A stretch of DNA of 61,676 nucleotides from Syntrophobacteraceae bacterium (GCA_031292195.1 JARLHP010000184.1:1-61676); one strand, 5' to 3'; counted from the first letter of the stretch, positions 27,131 to 36,179 are shown. Translations and numbers: made by a program. The notes: generated by a model from the sequence alone, not told the origin.

Positions 27131-27250
27131 ATGGGTGAATAGGTGAATAGGTAAAACAAGGGCCGGTGATTCGGTGAATCGGTAAAACAAGAGCCGGTAA
27201 AAAAAGGGCCGGTGAATGGGTAAAAAAGCGAGCCGGTGGGTTGGTGAGTG
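27123..27250. repeat. Degenerate short tandem repeat (GGTGAATG/GGTAAAA)
   Basis: Starting at the rsmB stop codon, units such as GCCGGTGAATGGGTGAATAG, GGTGAATCGGTAAAACA and GAGCCGGTAAAA recur about seven times. The pattern is irregular with an 8-base core. Downstream, 27265-27322 is AT-rich with repeated AATTCCTAAATTCC. No gene is seen in 27131-27390. Confidence 0.8.
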
Positions 27251-27390
27251 GGAATTCCTTCCGTGATTCCATCTCAAAATTCCAAAATTTCACAATTCCT
27301 AAATTCCTAAATTCTCAAATTTGTTTTATATATGGGCCTCGCCTTTTGGGCACGCATGATTATCGACCATAAACCGGTCAGGAGGAGAAA

Positions 27391-28752
27391 ATGGAGCAAA
27401 GAAAGATCGTTTTGGCAGACAGCGAGATCCCCAGACAGTGGTACAACATACTGGCCGACCTGCCCACGCCGATGAGTCCGCCACTTCATCCCGGCACGGG
27501 CAAACCAGTGGGTCCAGAAGACCTCGCCCCGGTTTTCCCCATGAATCTGATCGAACAGGAAGTGTCCACCGAGCGCTGGATAGACATCCCGGAGCCGGTG
27601 CTGGAAAAATACCTTTTGTGGCGTCCTTCGCCCCTTTGCCGAGCGATCAACTTCGAAAAGCTCCTGGATGCTCCCGTAAAGATTTACTACAAGTACGAAG
27701 GGGCGAGCCCCGCGGGGTCTCACAAGCCCAATACCGCAATCCCTCAGGCCTACTACAACAAGGTCTTCGGCATCAAGCGGCTGTCGACGGAAACCGGCGC
27801 GGGCCAGTGGGGCAGCGCTCTTAGCATGGCCTGCGCCATGTTTGGCCTGGAGTGCCGGGTTTTCATGGTGAAAATCAGTTTCGAACAAAAACCGTATCGG
27901 CGCCTGATGATGGCCACGTGGGGCGGGGAGTGCATAGCCAGTCCGAGCGACCGGACGCAGGCGGGGCGAAACATCCTGGCCGAGAACCCGAACTCGCCCG
28001 GCAGCCTGGGCATCGCCATAAGCGAGGCCATCGAGGACGCGGTCGGCAACAAGGACTCCCGTTACTCCCTGGGCAGTGTTTTAAATCACGTGCTGCTCCA
28101 TCAAACGGTCATAGGGCTGGAGGCGCAAAAACAGTTCGCCCAGATCGGCGTGTATCCCGACGTGGTAATGGGATGCGCCGGGGGGGGCAGTAATTTCGCG
28201 GGCATCTCGCTGCCCTATGTGCGCGACAAGATCCACGGCAAAACCGTTTCGGTGGTGGCGGCCGAACCCACCTCCTGCCCCACCTTGACGCGCGGGCCTT
28301 ATGCCTACGACTTCGGAGACACCGCCATGACCACGCCGCTTCTGCCCATGCACACCCTGGGGCATGGTTTTGTGCCCGAGCCGATTCACGCCGGCGGCTT
28401 GAGATACCACGGCATGGCCCCCATAGTGTCCCATCTGGTAAAGGAAGGACTGGTGGAGGCCAGGGCCTACGACCAGATCGAGACCTTTACCGCGGGCATA
28501 AAATGGGCACGGTCCGAAGGAGTCATTCCGGCGCCGGAGACCAACCACGTCATAGCGGCGGTCGTTCAGGAGGCGGAGCGCGCGAAGCAGGAAGGAAAGG
28601 AAAAGACCATACTTTTCAACTTCAGCGGTCATGGAATAATAGATCTGGCCGCCTACGATTCCTTTCTCACCGGGAAGCTCGCCAATCACAGACTGAGCGA
28701 CGAGGAGATCGCCGTGGCCCTCAAGGCGATCGAAAATTATCCGAAACCGTAG
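27391..28752 (+). CDS. trpB: TrpB2-type tryptophan synthase beta chain
   Basis: 453 residues, longer than classical TrpB (about 400), as expected for TrpB2. The PLP lysine is Lys112 in [18 protein letters not shown] and the phosphate loop [11 protein letters not shown] follow, and LFNFSGHG closes the site. TrpB2 lacks the surface that binds TrpA and probably makes tryptophan from indole and serine, or salvages indole. No trpA or other trp gene is adjacent, in line with a stand-alone role. CAGGAGGAGAAA before the ATG is a strong ribosome site. Confidence 0.93.
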   Translation: MEQRKIVLADSEIPRQWYNILADLPTPMSPPLHPGTGKPVGPEDLAPVFPMNLIEQEVSTERWIDIPEPVLEKYLLWRPSPLCRAINFEKLLDAPVKIYYKYEGASPAGSHKPNTAIPQAYYNKVFGIKRLSTETGAGQWGSALSMACAMFGLECRVFMVKISFEQKPYRRLMMATWGGECIASPSDRTQAGRNILAENPNSPGSLGIAISEAIEDAVGNKDSRYSLGSVLNHVLLHQTVIGLEAQKQFAQIGVYPDVVMGCAGGGSNFAGISLPYVRDKIHGKTVSVVAAEPTSCPTLTRGPYAYDFGDTAMTTPLLPMHTLGHGFVPEPIHAGGLRYHGMAPIVSHLVKEGLVEARAYDQIETFTAGIKWARSEGVIPAPETNHVIAAVVQEAERAKQEGKEKTILFNFSGHGIIDLAAYDSFLTGKLANHRLSDEEIAVALKAIENYPKP

Positions 28753-28889
28753 GGGGCATCCACAGTGGGAGGCGTCCGTGGAGCTTGGGCTTCGGGCGCC
28801 TCCACCCTGATTTCAGGTCGTGTTTGCAAGGGCGCGAAGTTAGAGATATTGCGCCGAACCAGGGATGTGACGCATGTAAGGATTGAGAG

Positions 28890-29210
28890 ATGAAGAAATC
28901 GATCTGGATTTCCTACGACTTGGGAGTGAAAGGCGATTATGAGGGGCTTTATGCCTGGCTTGACAACCATAACGCCAAGGAATGTGGAAACGGCCTGGCG
29001 ACGCTCGAATACGAATACACAAACACCTTGGTTGAGGAAATTCAGCAGGACCTCTCCCAGTGCATGTCCCTGGCCAGACACGACCGTGTATACATGATAT
29101 GGCGTGAAGATCGGAGAATAAAAGGTAAATTCCTGTTCGGAAAGCGCAAGGCGGCGCCCTGGTCGGGGTATGGTCCCCAGGAGTCCCAGGTAGATGAGGA
29201 AGTGCAATAG
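28890..29210 (+). CDS. Small protein paired with a PIN-domain gene, possible Cas2/VapD-like fold
   Basis: 106 residues, not recognised as a named family. The order of predicted elements is strand (SIWISYDLGV), helix (YEGLYAWLDNHNAKE), strand (LATLEYEY), helix (LVEEIQQDLSQCMSL), strand (RVYMIWRE), strand (KGKFLFGK), a ferredoxin-like pattern like that of Cas2 and VapD, with an aspartate at the end of strand 1. That fold is inference only. The stop is two bases before the PIN gene, so the two form one transcription unit; an antitoxin or partner role is suggested by position. Preceded by an imperfect GGAGGCG/CGCCTCC inverted repeat at 28767-28802. Confidence 0.65.
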   Translation: MKKSIWISYDLGVKGDYEGLYAWLDNHNAKECGNGLATLEYEYTNTLVEEIQQDLSQCMSLARHDRVYMIWREDRRIKGKFLFGKRKAAPWSGYGPQESQVDEEVQ

Positions 29211-29212
29211 AT

Positions 29213-29638
29213 ATGGCTAAGAACCTGCTGGTGGATTCGGGCTTTTGGTATGCTCTTTACGATATTAGAGATACCTACCACGAAGACGCGCGGATACTTG
29301 CCGACCTTCTGGACCATTCAAATTTGGTTCTTCCCTGGCCCTGTCTTTACGAGACACTCAATACAAGGTTCGTTAAGAGGCGTGTTTGGCTTGACGGTTT
29401 TTTTGTATATTCCGGTCATGCCAACACCGTGCGGTTATCAGATGAACCATACCGTGACAAAGCATTGGAAAAGGTGTCCAGGAGCACGGCGCCATGGATG
29501 TCGCTTAGTCTTGTCGATTGGGTCATAAGGCTGGCCATCGAGGATAGAAATACAAAAATAGACGCAGTGGTCACCTTTAATCCGGATGATTTTTCCGACG
29601 TTTGTCATTCTAGAAGAATCGAATTGATTTCAAGCTGA
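29213..29638 (+). CDS. PIN-domain ribonuclease-like protein (toxin candidate)
   Basis: 141 residues. The PIN acidic residues are all in place: Asp8 in LLVDSGFWYAL, Glu47 in CLYETLNTR, Asp102 in LSLVDWVIRLA, and Asp125/126 in TFNPDDFSDV. The DTYHEDA stretch after strand 1 and the T.N..DF ending are typical of VapC-like nucleases, which cut tRNA or mRNA in the presence of Mg2+. It begins two bases after the 106-residue gene, as VapC follows its antitoxin, but that partner is not a VapB, AbrB or RHH protein. Toxin activity is inferred. Confidence 0.8.
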   Translation: MAKNLLVDSGFWYALYDIRDTYHEDARILADLLDHSNLVLPWPCLYETLNTRFVKRRVWLDGFFVYSGHANTVRLSDEPYRDKALEKVSRSTAPWMSLSLVDWVIRLAIEDRNTKIDAVVTFNPDDFSDVCHSRRIELISS

Positions 29639-29688
29639 AGGCGGCGGGTCTCCAGGGACATGCCGATATTGTTTACCATCGCCGACTG

Positions 29689-29982
29689 ATGAGTCGGGAC
29701 AACAGGCCGGATAGCATGGATGGAAGCGATCAACTCTGGATAAGGTGCCCGCGGTTGGGCGGGGAAGCGCCGTTCACATACTGCCTGCGGGAAGGGGGAA
29801 ACCTTCCTTGTCATCGGATCGTTGTCTGCTGGCAACCCTACTTTCCCATAGAAAAATATTTGAAAGCACGACTTTCGCCGCAACAATGGCAGGAGTTCGA
29901 GGGCAAAAGACCCAAGGAAAGGCTCGCCTCGATTCTCGAACTGATCGATGAAGCCAAAAGGAGCACGCAGACCGAAGGCTGA
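29689..29982 (+). CDS. Small cysteine-containing protein, unknown function
   Basis: 97 residues from the ATG at 29689, or 88 from ATG 29716. A compact cysteine set is visible: IRCPRLGGEAPFTYC, then NLPCHRIVVCW, followed by a helical C-terminus (SPQQWQEFEG, ERLASILELIDEAK). Four cysteines and one histidine could bind zinc or an iron-sulfur cluster. I believe similar short proteins are common in Desulfobacterota, but no function is known to me. It sits between the PIN pair and the kinase-like gene. Confidence 0.65.
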   Translation: MSRDNRPDSMDGSDQLWIRCPRLGGEAPFTYCLREGGNLPCHRIVVCWQPYFPIEKYLKARLSPQQWQEFEGKRPKERLASILELIDEAKRSTQTEG

Positions 29983-30106
29983 TGCCCGGCCGATAAACTT
30001 TCGAAGCGGCCTTTATTTGACATTCTTCCCAAAATGTTTAGCGGACTTAAATTTAATCTTGGTGCTGGAGGGCTTTTCTCTCCCACTGGTTAAAGGTCAC
30101 AGCAGG

Positions 30107-30769
30107 ATGGTGCGTCCAAATACCATAACGATCATGCGCGAACTGGGCAGCGGAGGCTCTTATGTCGCCAGGCAGGTGGCCAAGCGGCTGGGCTACGCAT
30201 ACATAGATCAGCAGATCCTGCAGGAGGCGGCCAAAGAGCTGGGCTGCCAGGAGGGGGAGCTGGAAAACAGGGACGGGCGGCTGCAAAGCTTCTGGGAAAA
30301 GCTTATAGCCGTTTTTGCCATGGGCGCCGCCGAGGGCGTCTACACCCCGCCGCCGCGCTGGATTTCCGATGAACTGCTGATCGAAACCCAAAATCGAATT
30401 GTGCAGGAACTGGCGTCCAAAGGGCCATGCGTTGTCGTCGGCCGGGGGGCATTTTATTTTCTGCGCGGACGGGCGAAATTACTCAATGTGTTTGTCCACG
30501 CTCCGTTCAGCTTTCGAATACGAAGGGTCATGAGCATCTATGGCGCCCAAAACCAGAAGGAGGCCGCCGAGATGATCGATCGCAGCGACCAGGAGCGCAA
30601 CCGCTACACCCGATTTTGCACCGGCCTGGATCGGTTGGATGTGCGCAACTACCACCTGGCGATCGACACGGGAGTAATCGACTTCACCACGGCCACGGAA
30701 ATAATCGCCGGTATGGCTGAAAAGCTGACAGAAGAAGGCGAGTGGTCCTGGGTCGAAGACCCGGTTTGA
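30107..30769 (+). CDS. Cytidylate-kinase-like family protein
   Basis: 220 residues from ATG 30107, taken because it begins just before NTITIMRELGSGGSYVAR, the P-loop region; an upstream extension is unconserved. CVVVGRGAFYFLRG, a basic lid stretch (FSFRIRRVM) and DRSDQERNRYTRF match Cytidylate_kin2 proteins. These differ from true Cmk and are frequent in delta-proteobacteria; the phosphate acceptor is unproven. An upstream segment 29983-30106 holds no gene. Confidence 0.85.
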   Translation: MVRPNTITIMRELGSGGSYVARQVAKRLGYAYIDQQILQEAAKELGCQEGELENRDGRLQSFWEKLIAVFAMGAAEGVYTPPPRWISDELLIETQNRIVQELASKGPCVVVGRGAFYFLRGRAKLLNVFVHAPFSFRIRRVMSIYGAQNQKEAAEMIDRSDQERNRYTRFCTGLDRLDVRNYHLAIDTGVIDFTTATEIIAGMAEKLTEEGEWSWVEDPV

Positions 30770-30873
30770 CTCGTCGCCCATTACCGCAAGGCCACTGATG
30801 CCCCTGTTCATTTGAAGCGCTTTTCCCGGGACTTTTTTGAGGAGGGCGGCATGTCTAAAGGAGCTGCGAAGGC

Positions 30874-32466
30874 GTGACCGCCGAAAACAATTTTCCTCCC
30901 GCCGAAACAAGATGGATTCCCAGTTACAATCCCTGGCTGATAGCCATTTCGGTGATGCTGGCCACTTTTATGGAAGTGCTGGACACCTCCATCGCCAATG
31001 TGGCCCTGCCTCACATTGCCGGAAATCTCTCCGCCACAACCGATGAAGCCACCTGGGTGCTGACCAGCTACCTGGTCTCAAACGCCATCGTGTTGCCCGC
31101 CACCGGATGGTTGGGCATCCGGTTTGGCCGCAAGCGCTTCCTGATGACCTGCATCGCCCTGTTTTCGGTGGCTTCCGCCACGTGCGGAGCGGCCCCTACG
31201 CTTGGCGCGCTCATCGTGGCCAGGATCATTCAGGGCGCCGCGGGCGGGGCCCTGCAGCCCATTTCGCAATCCATTCTGCTGGAAAGTTTCCCGCCGGCAA
31301 AACGCGGGGTGGCCATGGCGGCCTTCTCCATGGGCGTGGTGGTGGCCCCCATAATCGGGCCCACGCTGGGCGGGTGGCTAACCGATAATTACACCTGGCG
31401 ATGGATCTTTTATATCAACCTGCCGGTGGGGGTGCTGGCGCTTTATCTGTGCCAGTTGTTCATAGAAGACCCGCCTTATCTTCTGTCCGCCAGGCGGTCC
31501 TCGGTGCGGATCGATTATGTGGGATTTTCGCTCATGGCCATCGGGCTGGCCACCCTGCAGATCATCCTGGACAAGGGGGAGCGCGACGACTGGTTCTCAG
31601 CCCCCTGGATTCGCTGGATGGCCTTGATTTCCCTGGTTTCGATGATTGTCTTCGTTATCTGGGAACTCCGGGAAAAGGAGCCCATCGTCAATCTAAGGGC
31701 GCTAAAAGAACGCAACTTCGCCGTCGGGACAGCCCTGGTGACCCTGGTTGGCATCGTGCTCTACAGCACCATTACTCTTCAGCCGCTGCTGGTGCAGGAC
31801 CTCATGGGATATACGGCCTTCTGGAGCGGAGTGGCGCTTACTCCCCGCGGTATCGGGGCAATCCTGGCCGTATTTTTCGTGGGAAGAGTCATCGGGCTGG
31901 TGGACAGCCGCAAGCTGATGACCTGCGGGTTCCTCTTGCTCGCCTATTCCTCCTACATGCTGAGCGGGCTGAACCTGCAGATCTCGATTCTAAACATCGT
32001 CTGGCCCAACATCCTCATGGGGCTTGCGATGGGGCTCATTTTCGTACCGCTGGCCACCACCACCATGGCCGGTCTGCCCAACGAGCAGATGGGCAACGCC
32101 ACGGGGATTTTCAACCTGATGAGAAACATCGGAGGCAGTTTCGGGATTTCGATTGTGACCACAATGCTGGCCCGCGGCGCCCAGGAGCACCAGACCTACA
32201 TCGCAGCCCATCTCAATGCCTATAACCCGGTTTTTCAGGGCTACTTCACCCGGTTCCAATCGCTTTTTACCCTGGGCGGCGTTTCTAATCACGCCAGCCA
32301 CAAAGCCATTCTGTCCCTCTACGAAGTGGCGGTGCGGCAGGCCACCCTTCTGGCCTATATGGATGATTTCAAGTTTCTGGCCGTCTGCAGTCTTTTGTGT
32401 GTTCCGGCGGCCCTGGCGCTAAGAAAAGCGAGTCTGCGCAAGGGTCCGCCGATGGGCGCCCACTGA
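30874..32466 (+). CDS. EmrB/QacA-type (DHA2) MFS drug exporter
   Basis: 530 residues with 14 predicted helices. Motifs of the DHA2 family: LDTSIANVALPHIAG (motif D1) in helix 1, GWLGIRFGRKRF (motif A) after helix 2, and VVVAPIIGPTLGGWL (motif C, antiporter) in helix 5. It would expel hydrophobic compounds by proton antiport. EmrB usually works with an EmrA adaptor and TolC; here no adaptor is adjacent. The GTG start at 30874 has AAAGGAG 12 bases upstream. Confidence 0.9.
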   Translation: MTAENNFPPAETRWIPSYNPWLIAISVMLATFMEVLDTSIANVALPHIAGNLSATTDEATWVLTSYLVSNAIVLPATGWLGIRFGRKRFLMTCIALFSVASATCGAAPTLGALIVARIIQGAAGGALQPISQSILLESFPPAKRGVAMAAFSMGVVVAPIIGPTLGGWLTDNYTWRWIFYINLPVGVLALYLCQLFIEDPPYLLSARRSSVRIDYVGFSLMAIGLATLQIILDKGERDDWFSAPWIRWMALISLVSMIVFVIWELREKEPIVNLRALKERNFAVGTALVTLVGIVLYSTITLQPLLVQDLMGYTAFWSGVALTPRGIGAILAVFFVGRVIGLVDSRKLMTCGFLLLAYSSYMLSGLNLQISILNIVWPNILMGLAMGLIFVPLATTTMAGLPNEQMGNATGIFNLMRNIGGSFGISIVTTMLARGAQEHQTYIAAHLNAYNPVFQGYFTRFQSLFTLGGVSNHASHKAILSLYEVAVRQATLLAYMDDFKFLAVCSLLCVPAALALRKASLRKGPPMGAH

Positions 32467-32485
32467 AGTGAGAACCGGCTGCTTT

Positions 32486-32689
32486 CTAGTGGAAATTTTC
32501 ACCCGGTTTGATCCCTAAGGCTACCAGAAGCTTCGCCATGGGACAAAACCCGGTAAAAGAAGCCTGAACGGCGTTAGCCCCGACGAAAGCCGTAAACCAC
32601 AACCACTTCGGCGACCAGACGACTGAGAGCAGCAGGCTTACCAGGACAAAACACCCGAAAATACGAAACATCATGCGGTCGGTGTTCAT
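32486..32689 (-). CDS. YgaP-like (DUF2892) small membrane protein
   Basis: 67 residues with two hydrophobic helices ([36 protein letters not shown]) followed by [14 protein letters not shown]. The FTGFCP turn and length match the DUF2892 domain that forms the membrane half of YgaP rhodanese. Here it stands alone, with no rhodanese domain attached. A GGAGATC site precedes the ATG. The region 32690-32861 contains no gene. Confidence 0.8.
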   Translation of the reverse strand: MNTDRMMFRIFGCFVLVSLLLSVVWSPKWLWFTAFVGANAVQASFTGFCPMAKLLVALGIKPGENFH

Positions 32690-32861
32690 TAGATCTCCTT
32701 TTTTTAGACGGGATATGGAGGGATGGGGCGCCAGGTATCGGAGAGGTTCTTCCGAGCCCGCACCCGACTTGGTAGTATACGCCCGGCCTGGCGGCGACTC
32801 AAGCCATTACCCGGGCTGAGGCCAACATTCATGCCGTTGTCTGCTTGAGGATCACTATTTT

Positions 32862-33809
32862 CTATGGAGTTTTGCCGAAAACAAACCGCGGGTCGGCCAG
32901 GGCTTGTTCCGGTTTTTGGTAAACGTGATCCGGGTAGAGATCGTTGGCATTCAGTGTGCCGGGATCATCAAGTGAGGCCAATCTTCCGAGGACGTAGTTG
33001 GCGTAGTTTATGCCGTGGCGCTCCCGATCAGGCTCTACACCGCCTTTGGCTGAGATGCGATCCGGATCGCCGTGATCCTTCAAGTAGAGGATGGTTTCAG
33101 AAGAAATATGTTCGAATTCAAAGGGATAATCAGGCCAACACCGTTTGAGTCCGCTCATCAGTTGTTCCTGATTGACTACATTGGCATACATCTGGACGGC
33201 TCTGTTGGCAGTGCGGGGATCGGTGATGGCTCGGGCGGAGATGACGCCAATGTCGTGGAGCGAGTGGGTGGGAAACAGGCAGTGGAGGTCTCCGAAGGTT
33301 GTGATTTTCTCGAACAACCGCAAATTGGGTAAAAAATAATCGAACATGCCCCCCGGAAAAACCAGGGTCCATTCCAGACCCGACGCAAAGACCCGCTCCT
33401 GAAATCTTTTTTTGGCATCAAAGAGCGTCCCCACACCGTAATCGAGAGCTTTGGTATGAGTCCCAAATTCATCCGGTACGAAGCGGCGCACTTTTGCCGC
33501 GACAGCCGCCTCCAGAATGGGCGGCTCAAGTTCTTCCACCAGACGAACATTGGCTCGAAGGGCCACCACTACGACATCATAGCCGGAAAGCGCTGCGGCC
33601 AAACGATCGACATCTTTTAATCCGGGTTGGAAATGGAGTTGGACCCCGAGGGCTTCAAGAGCTTCGAGCCGGTTCCGGTTATCCGCCGTTATGCTGCGCG
33701 ATACAGCCAATACCTCATGGCCAAGCCGTTTCAACTCTCGTGAGAGAACCATACCCACTTGTCCGGTGGCTCCAAAAACAACGACGCGTTTACAGGGAAT
33801 GTCGCTCAT
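32862..33809 (-). CDS. NmrA/isoflavone-reductase-like NAD(P)-binding protein
   Basis: 315 residues from the ATG at 33809, which has GGGGGCG eight bases upstream. Rossmann start CKRVVVFGATGQVGMVLSR carries the GxxGxxG loop of the NmrA group; ILEAAVAAKVRRFVPDEFG is the family's second signature. These are atypical short-chain dehydrogenases, some redox sensors and some phenylpropanoid-type reductases. The gene follows the MarR gene by 13 bases, so the MarR protein most likely controls it. Substrate unknown. Confidence 0.87.
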   Translation of the reverse strand: MSDIPCKRVVVFGATGQVGMVLSRELKRLGHEVLAVSRSITADNRNRLEALEALGVQLHFQPGLKDVDRLAAALSGYDVVVVALRANVRLVEELEPPILEAAVAAKVRRFVPDEFGTHTKALDYGVGTLFDAKKRFQERVFASGLEWTLVFPGGMFDYFLPNLRLFEKITTFGDLHCLFPTHSLHDIGVISARAITDPRTANRAVQMYANVVNQEQLMSGLKRCWPDYPFEFEHISSETILYLKDHGDPDRISAKGGVEPDRERHGINYANYVLGRLASLDDPGTLNANDLYPDHVYQKPEQALADPRFVFGKTP

Positions 33810-33822
33810 GAATTCGCCCCCT

Positions 33823-34251
33823 TTATCCCCCAAGGTTCCTCTCCAGCTTTTCCAGGCTCCCGATCAGGGCTTCACGCTCCAGCAGGGGCATATCTCCCCA
33901 GGTCATCTCTAAAAGGTTAGAGGAAATATGCTCGAACTGTTGCCTGAAAACCTGGCCTTTGTCCGTCAGCTCAACCAGCGTCACCCTGCTGTCTTCCGGG
34001 GATTTGCACAGCTCAACGTAGCCAGTCGTTTTCAGTTTGCCGACCAGGACCGTCAGGGTATTCTTTTTCCTACCTACCAGCGTAGCCAGGCGGCTGATCG
34101 GCAAAGGCCCATGCCGGTAGAGCTGGACAAGAATGTTTCCGTGCGATGGAACAATCCCGGACACCCCGCGTTGCTCCAGTTGATCTACTATGAGTTCATT
34201 GGCGCGTTGTCTGATTCTTGAGATCAAGCTTATCACTTCATCCGTTTTCAT
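33823..34251 (-). CDS. MarR-family transcriptional regulator
   Basis: 142 residues from the ATG at 34251; the longer frame to 34302 would begin upstream of the -35 box. The winged helix is read as LPISRLATLVGRKKNTLTVLVGKL followed by the wing SPEDSRVTLVELTDKG, typical for MarR. The N- and C-terminal helices that form the dimer flank it. It is the first gene of a unit with the NmrA-like gene and has a palindrome inside its own promoter, so autoregulation and regulation of the reductase by a small ligand is the likely scheme. Confidence 0.9.
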   Translation of the reverse strand: MKTDEVISLISRIRQRANELIVDQLEQRGVSGIVPSHGNILVQLYRHGPLPISRLATLVGRKKNTLTVLVGKLKTTGYVELCKSPEDSRVTLVELTDKGQVFRQQFEHISSNLLEMTWGDMPLLEREALIGSLEKLERNLGG

Positions 34252-34261
34252 AGTGAACCCA

Positions 34262-34290
34262 GAAATAGTTCCATATAGAACCTTTGTCAA
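34262..34290 (-). promoter_or_regulatory. MarR promoter with operator in the spacer
   Basis: On the minus strand TTGACA (34285-34290) and TATTTC (34262-34267) are separated by exactly 17 bases. The spacer starts from the palindrome GTTCCATATAGAAC (34268-34281, one mismatched pair). The predicted transcription start lies only a few bases from the ATG at 34251, so the mRNA would be nearly leaderless. A dimer bound at the palindrome would block RNA polymerase. Confidence 0.65.
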
Positions 34291-34387
34291 GATTTTTCCC
34301 AAGCTGAAGCCAGCCCGGGGGGGGCGAAGCGGGGCAGATATCTTGATAGTTCGCCCGGCGGGTAAAGGGGTGAAAATGGACGCCCTT

Positions 34388-34978
34388 CTATTTGCAGGGA
34401 ATCCCCAACTTCCTCATTCGGCTTCTCAGGGTGTTGGGGTTTATTCCAAGCAAGCGGGCCGCTGATCCTGCCGTTGCAGACCTCGACGGCCCGGCGGATG
34501 TGCTGCGAAGCGGCTTCATCCAGGCTAACCAGGTTCCTTGCCTCTCCGAAAACCGTTTCCGGAACCTCGGAAGTCCTCGGCGTTTCGAAAAGCTCGAAGG
34601 TCAAACGCTGGTTTTTCTTCTTGCCCCGATTGTTTATGAGCGCTCGTTCGACCAGATTTTCCAGTTCCCGCACGTTGCCCGGCCAGTGGTGAGCTTTGAG
34701 CCTCTCGGTCTGTTCGGGCAAAACGAAGGGGGGAGGATAGATTTTGAGGTCCTTCGACTTTTTGGCCACAAAGTGATGAACCAGCGCCGGGACGTCCTCC
34801 CTGCGCCGGCGCAGCGGGGGGATCACAATCGGAAAGACGTTTAGCCGAAACAGCAGGTCGCTTCTAAATTTTCCGGTCCTCACCATCTCCTCGATGTCCC
34901 TGTGGGTCGCGGCGAAAATCCGCACGTCCACCGCAATGGTCTTTGTCCCGCCGCCCCGTTCGATCTCCTTGTGCTTCT
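34388..34978 (-). pseudogene. Truncated, frameshifted sigma-54-dependent activator
   Basis: Only the second half of an AAA+ activator remains. The frame opens at about 34978 with KHKEIERGGGTKTIAVDVRI, continues through FRSDLLFRLNVFPIVIPPLR and WPGNVRELENLVERAL, and reaches NGRISGP in the Fis-type helix-turn-helix. There it breaks: the expected continuation AARLLGINPNTLRSRMRKLG is in another frame and ends with TAG at 34388-34390. The Walker A and GAFTGA parts are missing, and upstream sequence (34979-35087) is unrelated. A clear gene remnant. Confidence 0.85.
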
Positions 34979-35087
34979 AAATGAGGCTGTTATCAATGAT
35001 AGTAAAGCGCATTATGCTGTCTACATCAAGAGAGCTGGTCCAACCTTAAAAAAGGATGATATTCAACTCCCTTCGGACTTTGACTAA
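34979..35087 (+). other. Possible 3' fragment of an unrelated gene
   Basis: On the plus strand an open frame ends NEAVINDSKAHYAVYIKR followed by AGPTLKKDDIQLPSDFD and TAA. Composition is AT-richer than its surroundings and protein-like, but no start or family is recognised. It abuts the truncated activator, so this is probably the recombination joint. From 35088 to 35225 nothing is seen. Confidence 0.3.
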
Positions 35088-35225
35088 AGGCCTAAAGCCT
35101 TCAAGATCGGTTTCATGACGGAGTGGAGCACTACTTCGGCTGCCAAGAGTCCGTTGAACGACATCTTAATTCAAACCACCGCGACGCCGCATCAAGAGCC
35201 AACGCACAACAAGGGAAACGAAGAA

Positions 35226-35888
35226 TCATCTAAGTTTGTAGTTTTGGGGAACCTGGAAGAGTTCCGGGGCCAGCTTTTTCTGTTCGATCTTCCGCAGAGT
35301 GGAGGTTATATTCCCACCCAAAAGAGGCGTAACTTCCCGCACCGGAAAACCATCCAGAACGTCAATCATCCCGACGAAACTCATTTGTCTGAGGTTCGGA
35401 GCCTTCTTGCTTAAGTCAGCAAGGTTGGCCCCGATGTCGCTGAACTCCGCATAGCCTTTGATATCCTTTGTGACCCAGTATTCGGATTGCGCCTTCATGA
35501 AGGTGACCTTCTCCTTCCGGCATTTGTAGCCGGCGATGGTGCGGACCTCGTTTGCGGGTTTCACTGTCGGCGCCTCAGCCCTTTCCATCTCCCCCCCTCC
35601 GGTGGAGGGACCCGAAGCAAGATTTACCTCGATATAGGTCTTGTTCGCGGTATTCAGTTGAAACATTACCAGGCGAACATAATCAGTAATGATTACGGTG
35701 TCTGCCCCTATTTCCACCCGTGAGGCGTTCTTCGTATAGTAGTTCCTCTGAACAGTGCTCCTGGCGGGTTGATTGGGGATGGGCGCAGAGACGATTTCGG
35801 TTTCCCAGTAAAGGCCGGCGCAAGCGTTAGTCGAGAGAAAACACAACCCCAGAACCAACGGAAGCAGTTTTAACCTGAGATGGCTCAT
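35226..35888 (-). CDS. Exported DUF4412-like protein
   Basis: 220 residues. The N-terminal LKLLPLVLGLCFLSTNACA is a Sec signal peptide with cleavage likely after ACA. The mature part is beta-rich: LYWETEIVS, VIITDYVRLVMFQLNTANKTYIE, then AGYKCRKEKVTF and EYWVTKDIKGY, which resembles the DUF4412/LolA-like periplasmic group where a protein reports on its own cysteine-containing hydrophobic core. Function is unknown. It stands alone; 35889-36179 shows no gene. Confidence 0.7.
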   Translation of the reverse strand: MSHLRLKLLPLVLGLCFLSTNACAGLYWETEIVSAPIPNQPARSTVQRNYYTKNASRVEIGADTVIITDYVRLVMFQLNTANKTYIEVNLASGPSTGGGEMERAEAPTVKPANEVRTIAGYKCRKEKVTFMKAQSEYWVTKDIKGYAEFSDIGANLADLSKKAPNLRQMSFVGMIDVLDGFPVREVTPLLGGNITSTLRKIEQKKLAPELFQVPQNYKLR

Positions 35889-36179
35889 ATTGTGCCCTTC
35901 TGGATCGAATCCCTAAAATACAGGTGGGAAAAGAGGCCGCGGCCGGGCTAACCGGTGACCCACGCTATGATGGACCAGGTACCCGCCAAGGCTCACTCAT
36001 ACCAGCCGGCGCGCGCCGGAGCAATATTTATTGCGGCTTGATTTACGTCTTTTCCGTATGTTTTCCACAGGAGCAGTCCCAGCAGCGATATCGTAAGCGA
36101 TGGCGCTTTTTCGCCCAACCTGGTTCGCCTGTGCCAAAAACGAAATGAGCCACGAAAATGGAGTAAGTTGCGGAAGTGA

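Noticed and set aside
29213-29638. Classical VapBC system
   Set aside because: The upstream protein lacks AbrB, RHH or Phd-type DNA-binding features.
30107-30769. True cytidylate kinase (cmk)
   Set aside because: P-loop and lid differ from Cmk and match the uncharacterised Cytidylate_kin2 group.
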